Below are positions 35,625-44,119 of a stretch of 64,000 nt of DNA, in pieces. This DNA is from Accumulibacter sp032229525 (GTDB lineage Bacteria; Pseudomonadota; Gammaproteobacteria; Burkholderiales; Rhodocyclaceae), in the NCBI RefSeq assembly GCF_032229525.1, contig NZ_JAVTWB010000253.1:77158-141157 (forward strand). Direction: 5' to 3'. The position numbers and the translations under genes were made by a program. The notes beneath the pieces were generated by a model, which saw only the letters and a list, made by a program, of their open reading frames with translations, had not been told where the DNA came from and searched no databases. Position 1 is the first letter of the stretch, and each line of letters starts with the position of its first letter.

Positions 35625-36030
35625 AATAAATTGGGCTCCCACGCGCTCTCACGGGGGAATTGCCTGCTCCAGGCAGCGACGGATTAGTTGTTTGGTGGGT
35701 TGCTTGAGAGGCTCTCCGATAGGGCAACTAATAGGGCTAGCTCGCCGACTTGATCAGTCGTCTGGCCTTTAAATTCAAGGACTCCGGAATCTGCCTGGGG
35801 CGGTCCGCAGGTGCTGGGCGCGCGCAGTTCAAGTAGTATCGCTACTTAGTGGTGAGCGTACTTAACCAGGTGAATTGCGTTGAGTGATCTTGCGCAGGTT
35901 GGCGCAAGCGAGGCGGCTGAGGCCTGCCGGAAAGTGCGTCGCAATTGCTTTAGAATTGGCGCCGCTCGACGGTCTCACGGGTCAGCGCCTCTTTCAACTC
36001 CAGACGCAAAACGAGCAAAGTATATTCAAT
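35625..36030. promoter_or_regulatory. Divergent leader region of rne and rluC
   Basis: 406 bases between the two start codons without a gene. Near rne lies a compact hairpin TGCCTG-CTC-CAGGCA (35661-35675), about 37 bases before its ATG. Further up is an inverted repeat AAGTAG-TATCG-CTACTT (35831-35847). A TAGAAT at 35951-35956 may be the rluC -10 box. In E. coli the rne 5' leader folds and mediates feedback by RNase E; the hairpin here may serve the same purpose, but that is inference. Confidence 0.45.
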
Positions 36031-37023
36031 ATGGCCGAAGTTAGCAAAAACTCCGTGATCCATGAACTGATCACCGAGAACGAACACGGGCAGCGATTGG
36101 ACAATTTGCTGCTGAAGAAGTGCAAAGGCGTGCCAAAGAGCCATGTTTACAGCGTGGTGCGTAGCGGCCAGGTGCGAGTGAATGGGCGGCGGGCAGCGGT
36201 TTCCTACCGTTTGCAGACTGGCGACGTGGTGCGCATTCCGCCGATGCGTACGGCCCGCGTCGAGCAGGAGGTGGTGGACGGGGCGGCACTGAAGGTGCAA
36301 CTGCCCGTGGTCTACGAAGACGATGGCTTGCTGATCGTCGACAAACCGGCCGGCATTGCCGTGCACGGCGGCAGTGGTGAGAGCTTCGGCGTCGTCGAGG
36401 CGCTGCGCCGGCAGCGGCCGCAGGCTCGTTTTCTTGAACTTGCGCACCGGCTTGACCGCGAGACTTCCGGCCTGCTGCTGCTCGGCAAGAAGCGTTCGGT
36501 GTTGCTTGCCCTGCACGAGATGTTCCGCGCGGGTGCCCGCGGTGGTAGCGAACGCGGCGCGGACAAACGCTATCAGGTACTGGTGCTTGGGCGCTGGATG
36601 GACCCACTACGCAATGTCAGGCTGCCTTTGCACAAGTATCTGCTGGAGTCGGGCGAACGCCGCGTTCGTGTGGCGGAGGAGGGCAAGGCGGCACATACGG
36701 TGTTTCGGCTTTTGGCGCGCTGGGAGCGTTACAGTCTGCTGGAAGCGGAACTAAAAACGGGCCGAACCCACCAGATTCGCGTCCATCTTGCACACCTCGG
36801 TTATCCGATTGCCGGCGACGAAAAGTACGGTGATTTTGCGCTCAATCGGGCGCTCGCCCGGGAGGGGTTGAAGCGGATGTTCCTGCATGCCGGAAAGATC
36901 AGCCTGCCGCATCCGCAGGATGGTCGGGAGCTGGTGGTGGAAGCTGCCTTGCCGGGTGCCTTGGCGCAGTTCCTGCAAAAGCTTTCGACGAAGGAGAAAC
37001 AGGACTATGGCGGCACGGTTTGA
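36031..37023 (+). CDS. rluC: 23S rRNA pseudouridine synthase RluC-type
   Basis: Isomerises uridines of 23S rRNA (positions 955, 2504 and 2580 for E. coli RluC). 330 residues: an N-terminal S4 RNA-binding domain (about 18-80, GQRLDNLLLKKCKGVPKSHV) and a RluA-type catalytic domain with Asp142 in HRLDRETSGLLLLGK. The further block ELKTGRTHQIRVHLAHLGYPIAGDEKYGD is diagnostic. MAEVSKNSVIHELITENEHG is taken as the start. The gene is divergent from rne, an arrangement shared by many proteobacteria. It overlaps the next gene by 17 bases. Confidence 0.95.
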   Translation: MAEVSKNSVIHELITENEHGQRLDNLLLKKCKGVPKSHVYSVVRSGQVRVNGRRAAVSYRLQTGDVVRIPPMRTARVEQEVVDGAALKVQLPVVYEDDGLLIVDKPAGIAVHGGSGESFGVVEALRRQRPQARFLELAHRLDRETSGLLLLGKKRSVLLALHEMFRAGARGGSERGADKRYQVLVLGRWMDPLRNVRLPLHKYLLESGERRVRVAEEGKAAHTVFRLLARWERYSLLEAELKTGRTHQIRVHLAHLGYPIAGDEKYGDFALNRALAREGLKRMFLHAGKISLPHPQDGRELVVEAALPGALAQFLQKLSTKEKQDYGGTV

Positions 37024-37663
37024 TCTGTTGGTCTTCGATTGGGACGGCACCCTGCTGGATTCGGCCGAGGCCATCGTCGGCGCCATCAATGCCGCTTCCC
37101 GCGACCTGGGTTTGCCCCCACCCCCGGAGCAGCGAGCCCGCCATGTGATCGGGCTTGGTCTGCGTGAGGCGCTGCGCCATGCCTTGCCGGATTTGCCGGA
37201 AGGCCGTTATCCACAGATGGTCGAACGCTACCGCCATCACTACCTGTCGCATGATCACGAGTTGAAGCTGTTTGATGGTGCGGCGGCGTTGATCGCCGAA
37301 CTTGCCGGGGCGGGTTTCCTGCTCGCGGTGGCGACCGGAAAGAGTCGGGCCGGTCTCGATCGCGCCTTGCAGATCAGCGGCCTTGGTGGTTATTTTCATG
37401 CCTCACGCTGCGCTGACGAGTGTTTTTCCAAGCCGCATCCGCAGATGCTCGAAGAGTTGATGGATGAGTTGTCGGTCGAGCCCGGGCGGACCTTGATGAT
37501 TGGTGATACGACACACGATCTGCAGATGGCGAAGAACGCCGGTGTCGCCTGTCTGGCGGCGGCCTATGGCGCCCATCCGGCGGCGGCACTGGAGGCTCTG
37601 GCACCACTGGCGCAATTGGCGAAGGTCGAGGAGATGGCCGCATGGCTGCGGACGCACGCGTGA
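37007..37663 (+). CDS. HAD-superfamily hydrolase, phosphoglycolate-phosphatase-like
   Basis: Phosphatase of the HAD IA subfamily, 218 residues. Motif I is FDWDGTLLDS (residues 10-19) with the nucleophilic Asp, motif II the VATGKS threonine, motif III the KPHP lysine, and motif IV IGDTTHDLQMAKNAG. The cap domain between motifs I and II is helical. The true substrate is uncertain; homologues next to rluC are usually annotated as phosphoglycolate phosphatase. It overlaps rluC by 17 bases and the Rieske gene by 22 bases, so the four genes 36031-38957 form one tight operon. Confidence 0.88.
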   Translation: MAARFDLLVFDWDGTLLDSAEAIVGAINAASRDLGLPPPPEQRARHVIGLGLREALRHALPDLPEGRYPQMVERYRHHYLSHDHELKLFDGAAALIAELAGAGFLLAVATGKSRAGLDRALQISGLGGYFHASRCADECFSKPHPQMLEELMDELSVEPGRTLMIGDTTHDLQMAKNAGVACLAAAYGAHPAAALEALAPLAQLAKVEEMAAWLRTHA

Positions 37664-38001
37664 TCTGTCTTTCGGCCGATTTGCTCGACGGCGGGCCGGG
37701 CGTTCGCTTCACCGTCCGTGTGCACGATATCGAAGAGCCGGCATTCGCCGTGCGCTGGCGCGGTCGTGCGGCGGCCTACCTCAATCGCTGTGGTCACGTA
37801 CCGGTTGAGCTGGACTGGCAGCCCACTGAATTCTTCGATGATTCCAAGCTATACTTGATTTGCGCAACCCATGGTGCGCTGTACTCTCCTCAAGACGGTC
37901 GCTGCCTGGGTGGCCGTTGTAACGGTAGAGGCTTGACACCGCTGACCGTCGAAGAACGTGATGGCGCAATTTATCTTACCGCAAGCGAGCAGAAACCTTG
38001 A
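37642..38001 (+). CDS. Small Rieske [2Fe-2S] protein
   Basis: 119 residues making a single Rieske domain. The cluster ligands are visible: Cys50 and His52 in NRCGHVPVE, and Cys74 and His77 in CATHGALYSPQDGRC. Two further cysteines, Cys88 and Cys93 (GRCLGGRCNG), follow the second ligand pair where other Rieske proteins show CxGP-type turns. No membrane helix or fused oxygenase domain is present, so this is a soluble electron carrier or a redox-sensing protein of unknown partner. It overlaps the phosphatase gene by 22 bases and its stop overlaps the sppA start. Confidence 0.88.
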   Translation: MAADARVICLSADLLDGGPGVRFTVRVHDIEEPAFAVRWRGRAAAYLNRCGHVPVELDWQPTEFFDDSKLYLICATHGALYSPQDGRCLGGRCNGRGLTPLTVEERDGAIYLTASEQKP

Positions 38002-38957
38002 CTACCCCAAGCCCTGAGAACGAACCCCAGTGGGAGCGACAGTTGTTGGAGAAACTGGCTTTGGCTGCGCTGCAGGAGCAGCGAGCGAAGCGCCGTTGGG
38101 GAATATTTTTCAAGCTGGCAGGCTTGTCCTACCTTGTCGCCGTGCTGGTTCTGTTCGTCGATTGGGGTGCTCCGGACGCGCTGGCCGATGGCAGGCATAC
38201 GGCGGTTGTTCACCTCAATGGCACGATCGAAAGTGGTGGCGAGTCCAGTGCTCAGAATATCAACGAGGCACTGCGTTTCGCTTTCGGAGACAAGGGGACC
38301 GCAGGCGTCATCCTGCGGGTCAATAGTCCGGGCGGCAGTCCGGTGCAGGCGGGTATCGTCCATGACGAGATCCGCCGCTTGCGCGCCAAGCACCCGCAGA
38401 TTGCCCTGCATGTGGTTGTCGAGGACCTTTGTGCCTCGGGCGGCTATTACGTCGCTGTCGCAGCCGACCAGATCTTCGTCGACAAGGCCAGTATCGTCGG
38501 TTCCATCGGCGTGCTGATGGACGGTTTTGGTTTCACCGGGACGATGGAAAAACTTGGCGTCGAGCGTCGGTTGCTGACGGCGGGAGTGAACAAGGGTTTC
38601 CTTGATCCGTTCTCGCCGCAAGACGCGAAGCAGAAAGTGCACGCCCAGGTCTTGCTTGGCGAGATCCACAAGCAGTTCATCGAGGTTGTCCGGCAGGGGC
38701 GGGGTGCGCGGCTGAAGGAGACGCCGGAAATGTTCAGCGGTTTGATGTGGACCGGCTCGCAGAGCGTCCAGTTGGGCCTGGCCGATGGCTTTGGGACCGT
38801 CGGATCGGTGGCGCGTGACGTGATCAAGGCCGAGAGAATCGTAGACTTCACGGTCAAGGACAACATCGCCGAACGTTTTGCCAGGCGTCTGCGTGCCGAA
38901 ACGACCACGGGTGTGGCAGCGCTGCTTGGCGCAATCGGACTGCCGGCGTTGCGTTGA
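37998..38957 (+). CDS. sppA: Signal peptide peptidase SppA-type protease (S49)
   Basis: Membrane-anchored serine protease that degrades leftover signal peptides. 319 residues. An N-terminal cytoplasmic tail is followed by one membrane helix (LAGLSYLVAVLVLFVDW). The S49 core contains VNSPGGSPVQ, the serine in LCASGGYYVAVA, and the lysine-containing region FVDKASIVGSIGV. This is the short single-domain form, about half the length of E. coli SppA. The only reasonable start is a TTG at 37998 that shares two bases with the Rieske stop codon; no ATG lies near the helix. Confidence 0.9.
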   Translation: MTTPSPENEPQWERQLLEKLALAALQEQRAKRRWGIFFKLAGLSYLVAVLVLFVDWGAPDALADGRHTAVVHLNGTIESGGESSAQNINEALRFAFGDKGTAGVILRVNSPGGSPVQAGIVHDEIRRLRAKHPQIALHVVVEDLCASGGYYVAVAADQIFVDKASIVGSIGVLMDGFGFTGTMEKLGVERRLLTAGVNKGFLDPFSPQDAKQKVHAQVLLGEIHKQFIEVVRQGRGARLKETPEMFSGLMWTGSQSVQLGLADGFGTVGSVARDVIKAERIVDFTVKDNIAERFARRLRAETTTGVAALLGAIGLPALR

Positions 38958-38979
38958 CTGCCTTTCAGCCCGGCCGTGA

Positions 38980-39690
38980 CTAGGCTTGCAAGAGAAATAC
39001 CGTCGGTCGGCGATTAATTTCCGGTAGCGGTTGCCGCTGCCATGCCGAAACCTGGCGCGTCGTGATCTGCTCGCTGTCCAGTGTCAGGTCGGTGGCGACG
39101 CAGATTCTCGTAGCGGGGGCGCAAGTCTTGATCAGCGATTCAAGCATCTGCTGATTGCGGTACGGGGTCTCGATGAAGATCTGCGCCCGCTGCCCCTGTC
39201 GAGACTCCTTCTCGAGTTCGCGCAAGCGCTTTTCGCGCTCCCCTGGCGCACTTGGCAGATAGCCGTGAAAAGCGAAGCTCTGGCCGCTTAGCCCCGAGCC
39301 CATCAAAGCGAGCAGGATGGACGACGGGCCGGTCATCGGAACGACCTGGAGGCCCTCCTGGTGGGCCAAAGCGACCAGCGTGGCGCCAGGGTCGGCAACG
39401 GCCGGGCAGCCGGCCTCCGAGATCAGCCCGACATCCGTTCCCGCCATTAGCGGTGCCAGAAGGGCCGGGAGAGCCCCGGCCGGTGTGTGCTCGTTGAGTT
39501 CCTGAATTGCGATCTGCTGCAGAGGCAAGGTGCACGGCAGTGATTTGAGGAAGGCGCGTGCCGACTTGGCGTTCTCGGCGACGAAGTGGCCAAGCCCTTG
39601 TGCGCAAGCAATGACAGCCTGCGGCAGGACCGCGATCACGGCTGTCTTGCCAAGCGGAACGGGGATCAGATACAGCTTCCCTTTATTCAT
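38980..39690 (-). CDS. RsmI-like SAM-dependent methyltransferase (tetrapyrrole methylase fold)
   Basis: 236 residues with the tetrapyrrole-methylase fold. It starts KLYLIPVPLG and contains LAPLMAGTDVGLISEAGCPAVADPGATLVALAHQ and VVPMTGPSSILLALMGSGLSG. These are the family blocks seen in RsmI, which methylates the ribose of C1402 in 16S rRNA. It lacks the longer C-terminal part of canonical RsmI and looks like the shorter paralogue often found beside maf, so its substrate is uncertain. It follows maf by 27 bases on the same strand and is convergent with sppA. Confidence 0.88.
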   Translation of the reverse strand: MNKGKLYLIPVPLGKTAVIAVLPQAVIACAQGLGHFVAENAKSARAFLKSLPCTLPLQQIAIQELNEHTPAGALPALLAPLMAGTDVGLISEAGCPAVADPGATLVALAHQEGLQVVPMTGPSSILLALMGSGLSGQSFAFHGYLPSAPGEREKRLRELEKESRQGQRAQIFIETPYRNQQMLESLIKTCAPATRICVATDLTLDSEQITTRQVSAWQRQPLPEINRRPTVFLLQA

Positions 39691-39717
39691 AATGTGCCTT
39701 AAATTGCTTCTGTAATA

Positions 39718-40308
39718 TCAGGCTTTTAAAGGAAAAACATTTTCAATTCTCAGCAGGTCGCAAAGGGCTATGAGCGGCAGGCCGATCAGCGCATTGGGGT
39801 CTTCGCCTTCGATCTTGGCGATCAGAGCGATGCCCAGCCCTTCAGATTTGGCGCTGCCTGCGCAGTTGTAGGGTTGCTCCTTGCACAGATAGTTTTCGAT
39901 TTCTTCGTCTGTGAGGTTGCGGAAGGTGACCCGTGTCGGTACGCCGCGTAAATGTGATGCGCCCGTTCTGGCATTCAGCAGACAGAGGCCGGTATAGAAA
40001 TCGACGCAGCGGCCGCGCATTGCCTGCAGTTGGCGTACGGCATTCTCATGCGTTCCAGGTTTGCCGAAGATGTGACCGTCCAGGATGGCCACCTGATCGC
40101 TGCCGATGATCAGCGCGTCTGGAAACAGGCACGCGACCGCTCGTGCCTTTGCTTCCGATAGGCGCAGGGCGCTGGCTTCCGGCTGTTCGCCGGGCAGCAG
40201 CGCTTCGTCAACGGCCGGATTCGCGGTTTCGAAGGGCAAGTGAAGGCGGGCCAGAAGCTCGCGCCGGAACGGCGAGGTCGAGGCAAGAATGAGTGGTGTG
40301 CTGGGCAT
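39718..40308 (-). CDS. Maf-family nucleoside triphosphate pyrophosphatase (YceF-type)
   Basis: House-cleaning enzyme that hydrolyses modified nucleotides; the YceF subgroup acts on 7-methyl-GTP. 196 residues: the signature LILASTSPFRRELLARL at the N-terminus, SDQVAILDGHIFGKPGTHENA in the middle and NYLCKEQPYNCAGSAKSEG with the catalytic region. The ATG at 40308 is chosen by homology, although the ribosome site is poor; the frame is open to 40416 with no conserved residues. It is divergent from yceD, a layout conserved in proteobacteria. Confidence 0.92.
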   Translation of the reverse strand: MPSTPLILASTSPFRRELLARLHLPFETANPAVDEALLPGEQPEASALRLSEAKARAVACLFPDALIIGSDQVAILDGHIFGKPGTHENAVRQLQAMRGRCVDFYTGLCLLNARTGASHLRGVPTRVTFRNLTDEEIENYLCKEQPYNCAGSAKSEGLGIALIAKIEGEDPNALIGLPLIALCDLLRIENVFPLKA

Positions 40309-40387
40309 CTGATGACCGGTGGCGGCGTGACGATCCGGACGGCGCAGAAAAAAATCAGGAAAACTCTTCTTTTGCGACGTCACTGCT

Positions 40388-40416
40388 TTGACTTCAAAAG
40401 CCGAAAATAATATCAT
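40388..40416 (+). promoter_or_regulatory. Promoter of yceD-rpmF-plsX-fab operon
   Basis: TTGACT (40388-40393) and TATCAT (40411-40416) are 17 bases apart, each 5 of 6 to the sigma-70 consensus. The expected transcription start, about 7 bases later, is almost at the yceD ATG (40426), which implies a leaderless or nearly leaderless message. Confidence 0.6.
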
Positions 40417-40425
40417 GCCGCCCTT

Positions 40426-40917
40426 ATGTCGCGACGCGTCGTCATTGATAGTCTGGCTTTCGCAGTTGAAGGTAGGTCGCTGCGAGGCGAACTGCCGCTG
40501 TCCACGCTGAGCCGTTTGCTTGATCTGCTAACCGATCCCGACGGTTCTCTGACCTATGGGATCGATGGCGGCCTGGGACCTCGCAACAGGTCACAGCTGG
40601 TAGTCAAGGTTGACGGTGTCGTCTCCCTGTGCTGCCAGCGCTGCCTGGAACCGCTGGAGTACCCGTTACAGTTGTGCAGTCTGCTCGAGTTTGTCGACAG
40701 TGACAGCGATCTGACGCAGGATGAGCTGGAGGATGATTCCAGGGACTTTCTTCCCGCTCAGAAGGAGCTAGATGTGGCGCTTCTGATAGAGGATGAAATT
40801 CTTCTTGCACTGCCTGCGGCGCCGCGCCACGAAGACTGTGTCCTGCCCGGTGGTGGGCGAGCATCGGCAGTAGAGTCGCCTTTTTCAGTATTGGCCGGCC
40901 TTAAAGGCAAGGCTTAG
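40426..40917 (+). CDS. yceD: YceD/DUF177 family protein (large-subunit ribosomal RNA accumulation)
   Basis: 163 residues. The N-terminus SRRVVIDSLAFAVEGRSLRG, the CCQRCLEPL cysteine motif (Cys70-x2-Cys73) and the acidic end region DVALLIEDEILLALPAAPRHEDC are diagnostic. YceD homologues are needed for 23S rRNA accumulation in several bacteria and plants; the exact role is unclear. It lies 24 bases ahead of rpmF, the conserved partner. The ATG is preceded by no Shine-Dalgarno sequence. Confidence 0.92.
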   Translation: MSRRVVIDSLAFAVEGRSLRGELPLSTLSRLLDLLTDPDGSLTYGIDGGLGPRNRSQLVVKVDGVVSLCCQRCLEPLEYPLQLCSLLEFVDSDSDLTQDELEDDSRDFLPAQKELDVALLIEDEILLALPAAPRHEDCVLPGGGRASAVESPFSVLAGLKGKA

Positions 40918-40941
40918 TGAGTTTGATTTTAGGAGTTTGTC

Positions 40942-41121
40942 ATGGCCGTTCAGCAGAACAAGAAGTCCCCATCCAAGCGTGGCATGCATCGTGCGCACGA
41001 TTCGTTGAGCAACCCGGCACTGGCGGTCGAGCCGACGACTGGTGAAGTGCATCTGCGCCACCACGTCAGCCCGACGGGCCACTATCGCGGCAAGAAGGTC
41101 GGCAAGGGTTCCGGCGAGTGA
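40942..41121 (+). CDS. rpmF: 50S ribosomal protein L32
   Basis: 59 residues: MAVQQNKKSPSKRGMHRAHD, then the conserved LSNPALAVEPTTGEVHLRHHVSPTGHYRGKKV segment. It has no cysteines, so it is the non-zinc form. AGGAG lies 7 bases ahead of the ATG. Located between yceD and plsX, the standard order. Confidence 0.98.
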   Translation: MAVQQNKKSPSKRGMHRAHDSLSNPALAVEPTTGEVHLRHHVSPTGHYRGKKVGKGSGE

Positions 41122-41190
41122 TTCCTCCTGATTGGGCAGGCAGGTTCCCCTGTTGGTGAACTGCCTGCCTTTTCTTTTGTTCCCACCGAT

Positions 41191-42204
41191 ATGACTATCA
41201 CTGTCGCCATTGACTGCATGGGCGGAGATCATGGCCCTGGGGTGACGGTTCCTGCGGCGATCGAGTTCGTGCGCGATCATGCTGACGTTCATGTCATCCT
41301 GGTCGGTCTCACCGACAGCATTGTGCCGTTGGTCGGGGACGCCGCAATCGATCGCGTCAGCATTCGCCATGCCGCCGAGATGGTGTCGATGGACGAGTCG
41401 CCGTCTATGGCGTTGCGCAACAAGAAGGACTCGTCGATGCGCGTGGCGGTCAATCTGGTCAAGAACGGCGAGGCCGACGCCTGCGTTTCTGCCGGCAATA
41501 CCGGTGCGTTGATGGCTATCTCCCGTTTCGTCCTCAAGATGCTGCCCGGTATCGATCGCCCGGCGATCTGCGGCGTTCTGCCAACCATTACCGGGCATGT
41601 CCACGTGCTCGATCTTGGCGCCAACGTCGACTGCAGTCCCGAGCATCTGCTGCAGTTCGGGATCATGGGTTCGTCCCTGGTTTCGGCGCTCGAGCACAGG
41701 GATCGACCGACGGTCGGTATCCTCAATATCGGTGAGGAAGAAATCAAGGGCAATGATGTGGTCAAACGTGCTTCAGAGTTGCTTTGGGAGTCGGGCCTGA
41801 ATTTCGTCGGCAATGTCGAAGGGGACGGGCTGTACAAGGGTGCCGCAGACGTGATCGTCTGTGACGGTTTCGTGGGAAATGTCGCACTCAAGACTTCGGA
41901 AGGTCTGGCGCAAATGCTGGCCACCTTCCTGCGGCAGGAATTCAGACGCAACTTGTTTACCAAATTGGCTGCAGTGATCGCTTTGCCGGTCGTCAAGCGC
42001 TTCAAGAACCGGGTCGACCATCGGCGATATAATGGCGCCACCTTGCTGGGCTTGAAAGGTATTGTCGTCAAGAGCCACGGTTCGGCGGATGCCTTTGGCT
42101 TTGCCTACGCGCTGCGGCGTGCTGCGGAAGAGGCCAGAAGTGGCGTTCTGGCGCGGATCAGTGAACGAGTGGCGCAACAACAACCGCTTCAGGAGACCGC
42201 ATAG
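41191..42204 (+). CDS. plsX: Phosphate acyltransferase PlsX
   Basis: Makes acyl phosphate from acyl-ACP for PlsY-dependent phospholipid synthesis; peripheral membrane enzyme. 337 residues. It begins ITVAIDCMGGDHGPGVTVPA and contains SAGNTGALMAIS, GVLPTITGHVHVLDLGANVDC and VCDGFVGNVALKTSEGLAQM, all typical. The stop lies 1 base before the fabH start. It links phospholipid synthesis to the fatty-acid genes downstream. Confidence 0.97.
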   Translation: MTITVAIDCMGGDHGPGVTVPAAIEFVRDHADVHVILVGLTDSIVPLVGDAAIDRVSIRHAAEMVSMDESPSMALRNKKDSSMRVAVNLVKNGEADACVSAGNTGALMAISRFVLKMLPGIDRPAICGVLPTITGHVHVLDLGANVDCSPEHLLQFGIMGSSLVSALEHRDRPTVGILNIGEEEIKGNDVVKRASELLWESGLNFVGNVEGDGLYKGAADVIVCDGFVGNVALKTSEGLAQMLATFLRQEFRRNLFTKLAAVIALPVVKRFKNRVDHRRYNGATLLGLKGIVVKSHGSADAFGFAYALRRAAEEARSGVLARISERVAQQQPLQETA

Positions 42205-42205
42205 C

Positions 42206-43165
42206 ATGTTCTCCCGCATTACCGGTGTCGGCAGTTATCTGCCGGGTCAGGCCGTCAGCAACGATGATCTCGCGGGCCGCGGCATCGCCACCAGCGATGA
42301 GTGGATCGTCAGTCGAACCGGCATCAGGTTTCGCCATCTCGCAGAAGAGGGCGAGACGTCGAGTGATCTTGCTCTGCAAGCGAGCCGTCGGGCGCTGCTT
42401 GCCGCCGGGCTGGAAGCCTCGGATGTAGACTTGATCGTTGTCGCGACTTCGACACCGGACTACATCTTCCCGAGTACCGCTTGTCTGTTGCAGAGCAAGC
42501 TGGGAAATCATGGCGCGACAGCCTTCGACGTGCAGGCCGTCTGCAGCGGTTTCGTGTACGGGCTGACGATTGCCGACAAGTTCATCCGCTCGGGTAGTCA
42601 TCGACGCGCGCTGGTGGTTGGCGCCGAGGTGTTTTCGCACATTCTCGACTGGTCTGATCGTGGCACCTGCGTGCTGTTTGGCGATGGTGCCGGCGCGGTG
42701 GTGCTGGAAGCCTCCGAAAGACCCGGCATTCTGGCGACCGCCTTGCATGCCGATGGCGCTCATCACGATATTCTTTCGGTCCCGGGCAGCGTTTGTGGTG
42801 GCAAAGTGACCGGCGATCCCTTCCTGCGCATGGATGGGCAGGCGGTGTTCAAGTTTGCCGTTCGCGTGCTCGCAGAGGTTGCCGGGGAATGCTGTGAGGC
42901 GGCAGGCGTTTCGCCATCCGATATCGACTGGCTGATCCCGCACCAGGCCAACACTCGTATCCTGGAGGCGACGGCAAAAAGGATGAAAATGCCGATGGAC
43001 AAGGTCGTGGTGACCGTCGACCGGCATGGCAATACGTCGGCTGCGTCCGTTCCTCTGGCGCTGGACGAGGCGGTTCGCGACGGGCGTATTCGGGCGGGAC
43101 AGAAGATCATGCTCGAAGGCGTTGGTGGTGGCTTTACCTGGGGTGCGGTTCTGTTGGAGTTTTAA
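42206..43165 (+). CDS. fabH: 3-oxoacyl-ACP synthase III (FabH)
   Basis: Starts fatty-acid synthesis by condensing acetyl-CoA with malonyl-ACP. 319 residues; the triad is Cys113 in VQAVCSGF, His in IPHQANTRI and Asn in HGNTSAASVP. The N-terminus SRITGVGSYLPGQAVSNDDL is typical. The ATG at 42206 has AGGAG at 42191-42195. The reading frame is open upstream inside plsX, but those residues are not family-like. Confidence 0.97.
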   Translation: MFSRITGVGSYLPGQAVSNDDLAGRGIATSDEWIVSRTGIRFRHLAEEGETSSDLALQASRRALLAAGLEASDVDLIVVATSTPDYIFPSTACLLQSKLGNHGATAFDVQAVCSGFVYGLTIADKFIRSGSHRRALVVGAEVFSHILDWSDRGTCVLFGDGAGAVVLEASERPGILATALHADGAHHDILSVPGSVCGGKVTGDPFLRMDGQAVFKFAVRVLAEVAGECCEAAGVSPSDIDWLIPHQANTRILEATAKRMKMPMDKVVVTVDRHGNTSAASVPLALDEAVRDGRIRAGQKIMLEGVGGGFTWGAVLLEF

Positions 43166-43174
43166 GGGGGATAC

Positions 43175-44119
43175 ATGGCGTTCGCGTTTGTTTTTCCGGG
43201 TCAGGGTTCGCAATCGGTCGGCATGATGTCGGCCTATGGCGACTCGTCGGTGGTGCGAGCCACCTTCGACGAAGCATCGGTTGTGCTGGCCCAGGACCTG
43301 TGGCAACTGCTTGCCGATGGCCCGGCCGAGGCCTTGGCGCAGACCGTCAACACCCAGCCGGTGATGCTTACCGCCGGCGTCGCCGTCTATCGTCTGTGGC
43401 TTGACAAGGGCGGCAAGCTGCCGGCCGTCGTCGCCGGCCACAGCCTTGGTGAATACTCGGCGCTGGTCGCCGCCGGAGTGGTCGCTTTCACGGATGCGGT
43501 GCCGCTGGTCCGCTTGCGTGCGGCTGCGATGCAGGAAGCCGTGCCGGCGGGTGCTGGCGCGATGGCCGCGATTCTCGGTCTCGATGACGAGAAGATAGCC
43601 GCGGCTTGCGCCGAAGCGGTGGCTGCAGGCGATGGCGCGGTCGTTGAACCGGTCAATTTCAATGGGCCTGGGCAGACCGTGATTGCCGGCAGCAAGCTGG
43701 CGGTCGAACGCGCCTGCGAAGCCTGCAAGGCGCGTGGCGCCAAGCGGGCAGTACTTTTGCCGGTTTCTGCACCTTTCCATTCGTCGCTGATGCGTCCGGC
43801 AGCAGACAAGCTGGCCCAGCGGTTGGCTGAGCTGAACTTCGCCGCACCGCAAATACCGCTGATCAATAACGCCGATGTGGCGATCGAGTCGGACCCGGCG
43901 CGGATCAAGGATGCCCTGGTTCGGCAGGCTTACTCGCCGGTACGTTGGGTCGAGACGATGCGCAAGATGGCGGCAATGGAGATCGGCACAGTCGCCGAAT
44001 GTGGGCCCGGGAAAGTCCTGACGGGTCTTACAAAACGCTGTGCGGATACCCTGACCGGCGTCGCACTCGCTGATCTGGCCGCAGTCGACGCCGCCATCGC
44101 CAGCCTGGAGCACGGATGA
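43175..44119 (+). CDS. fabD: Malonyl-CoA:ACP transacylase (FabD)
   Basis: Loads malonyl groups on ACP. 314 residues; FVFPGQGSQSVGM at the N-terminus, the nucleophilic Ser90 in GHSLGEYSAL, and the histidine in VSAPFHSSLM. The stop overlaps the fabG start by 4 bases (ATGA), indicating coupled translation. Confidence 0.97.
   Translation: MAFAFVFPGQGSQSVGMMSAYGDSSVVRATFDEASVVLAQDLWQLLADGPAEALAQTVNTQPVMLTAGVAVYRLWLDKGGKLPAVVAGHSLGEYSALVAAGVVAFTDAVPLVRLRAAAMQEAVPAGAGAMAAILGLDDEKIAAACAEAVAAGDGAVVEPVNFNGPGQTVIAGSKLAVERACEACKARGAKRAVLLPVSAPFHSSLMRPAADKLAQRLAELNFAAPQIPLINNADVAIESDPARIKDALVRQAYSPVRWVETMRKMAAMEIGTVAECGPGKVLTGLTKRCADTLTGVALADLAAVDAAIASLEHG

Noticed and set aside
42158..44113. 651-codon open frame on the minus strand opposite fabH and fabD
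   Set aside because: It lies wholly antisense to two certain genes, is rich in His, Arg and Gln, and has no recognisable domain. Long antisense frames are expected in GC-rich DNA with strong codon bias.
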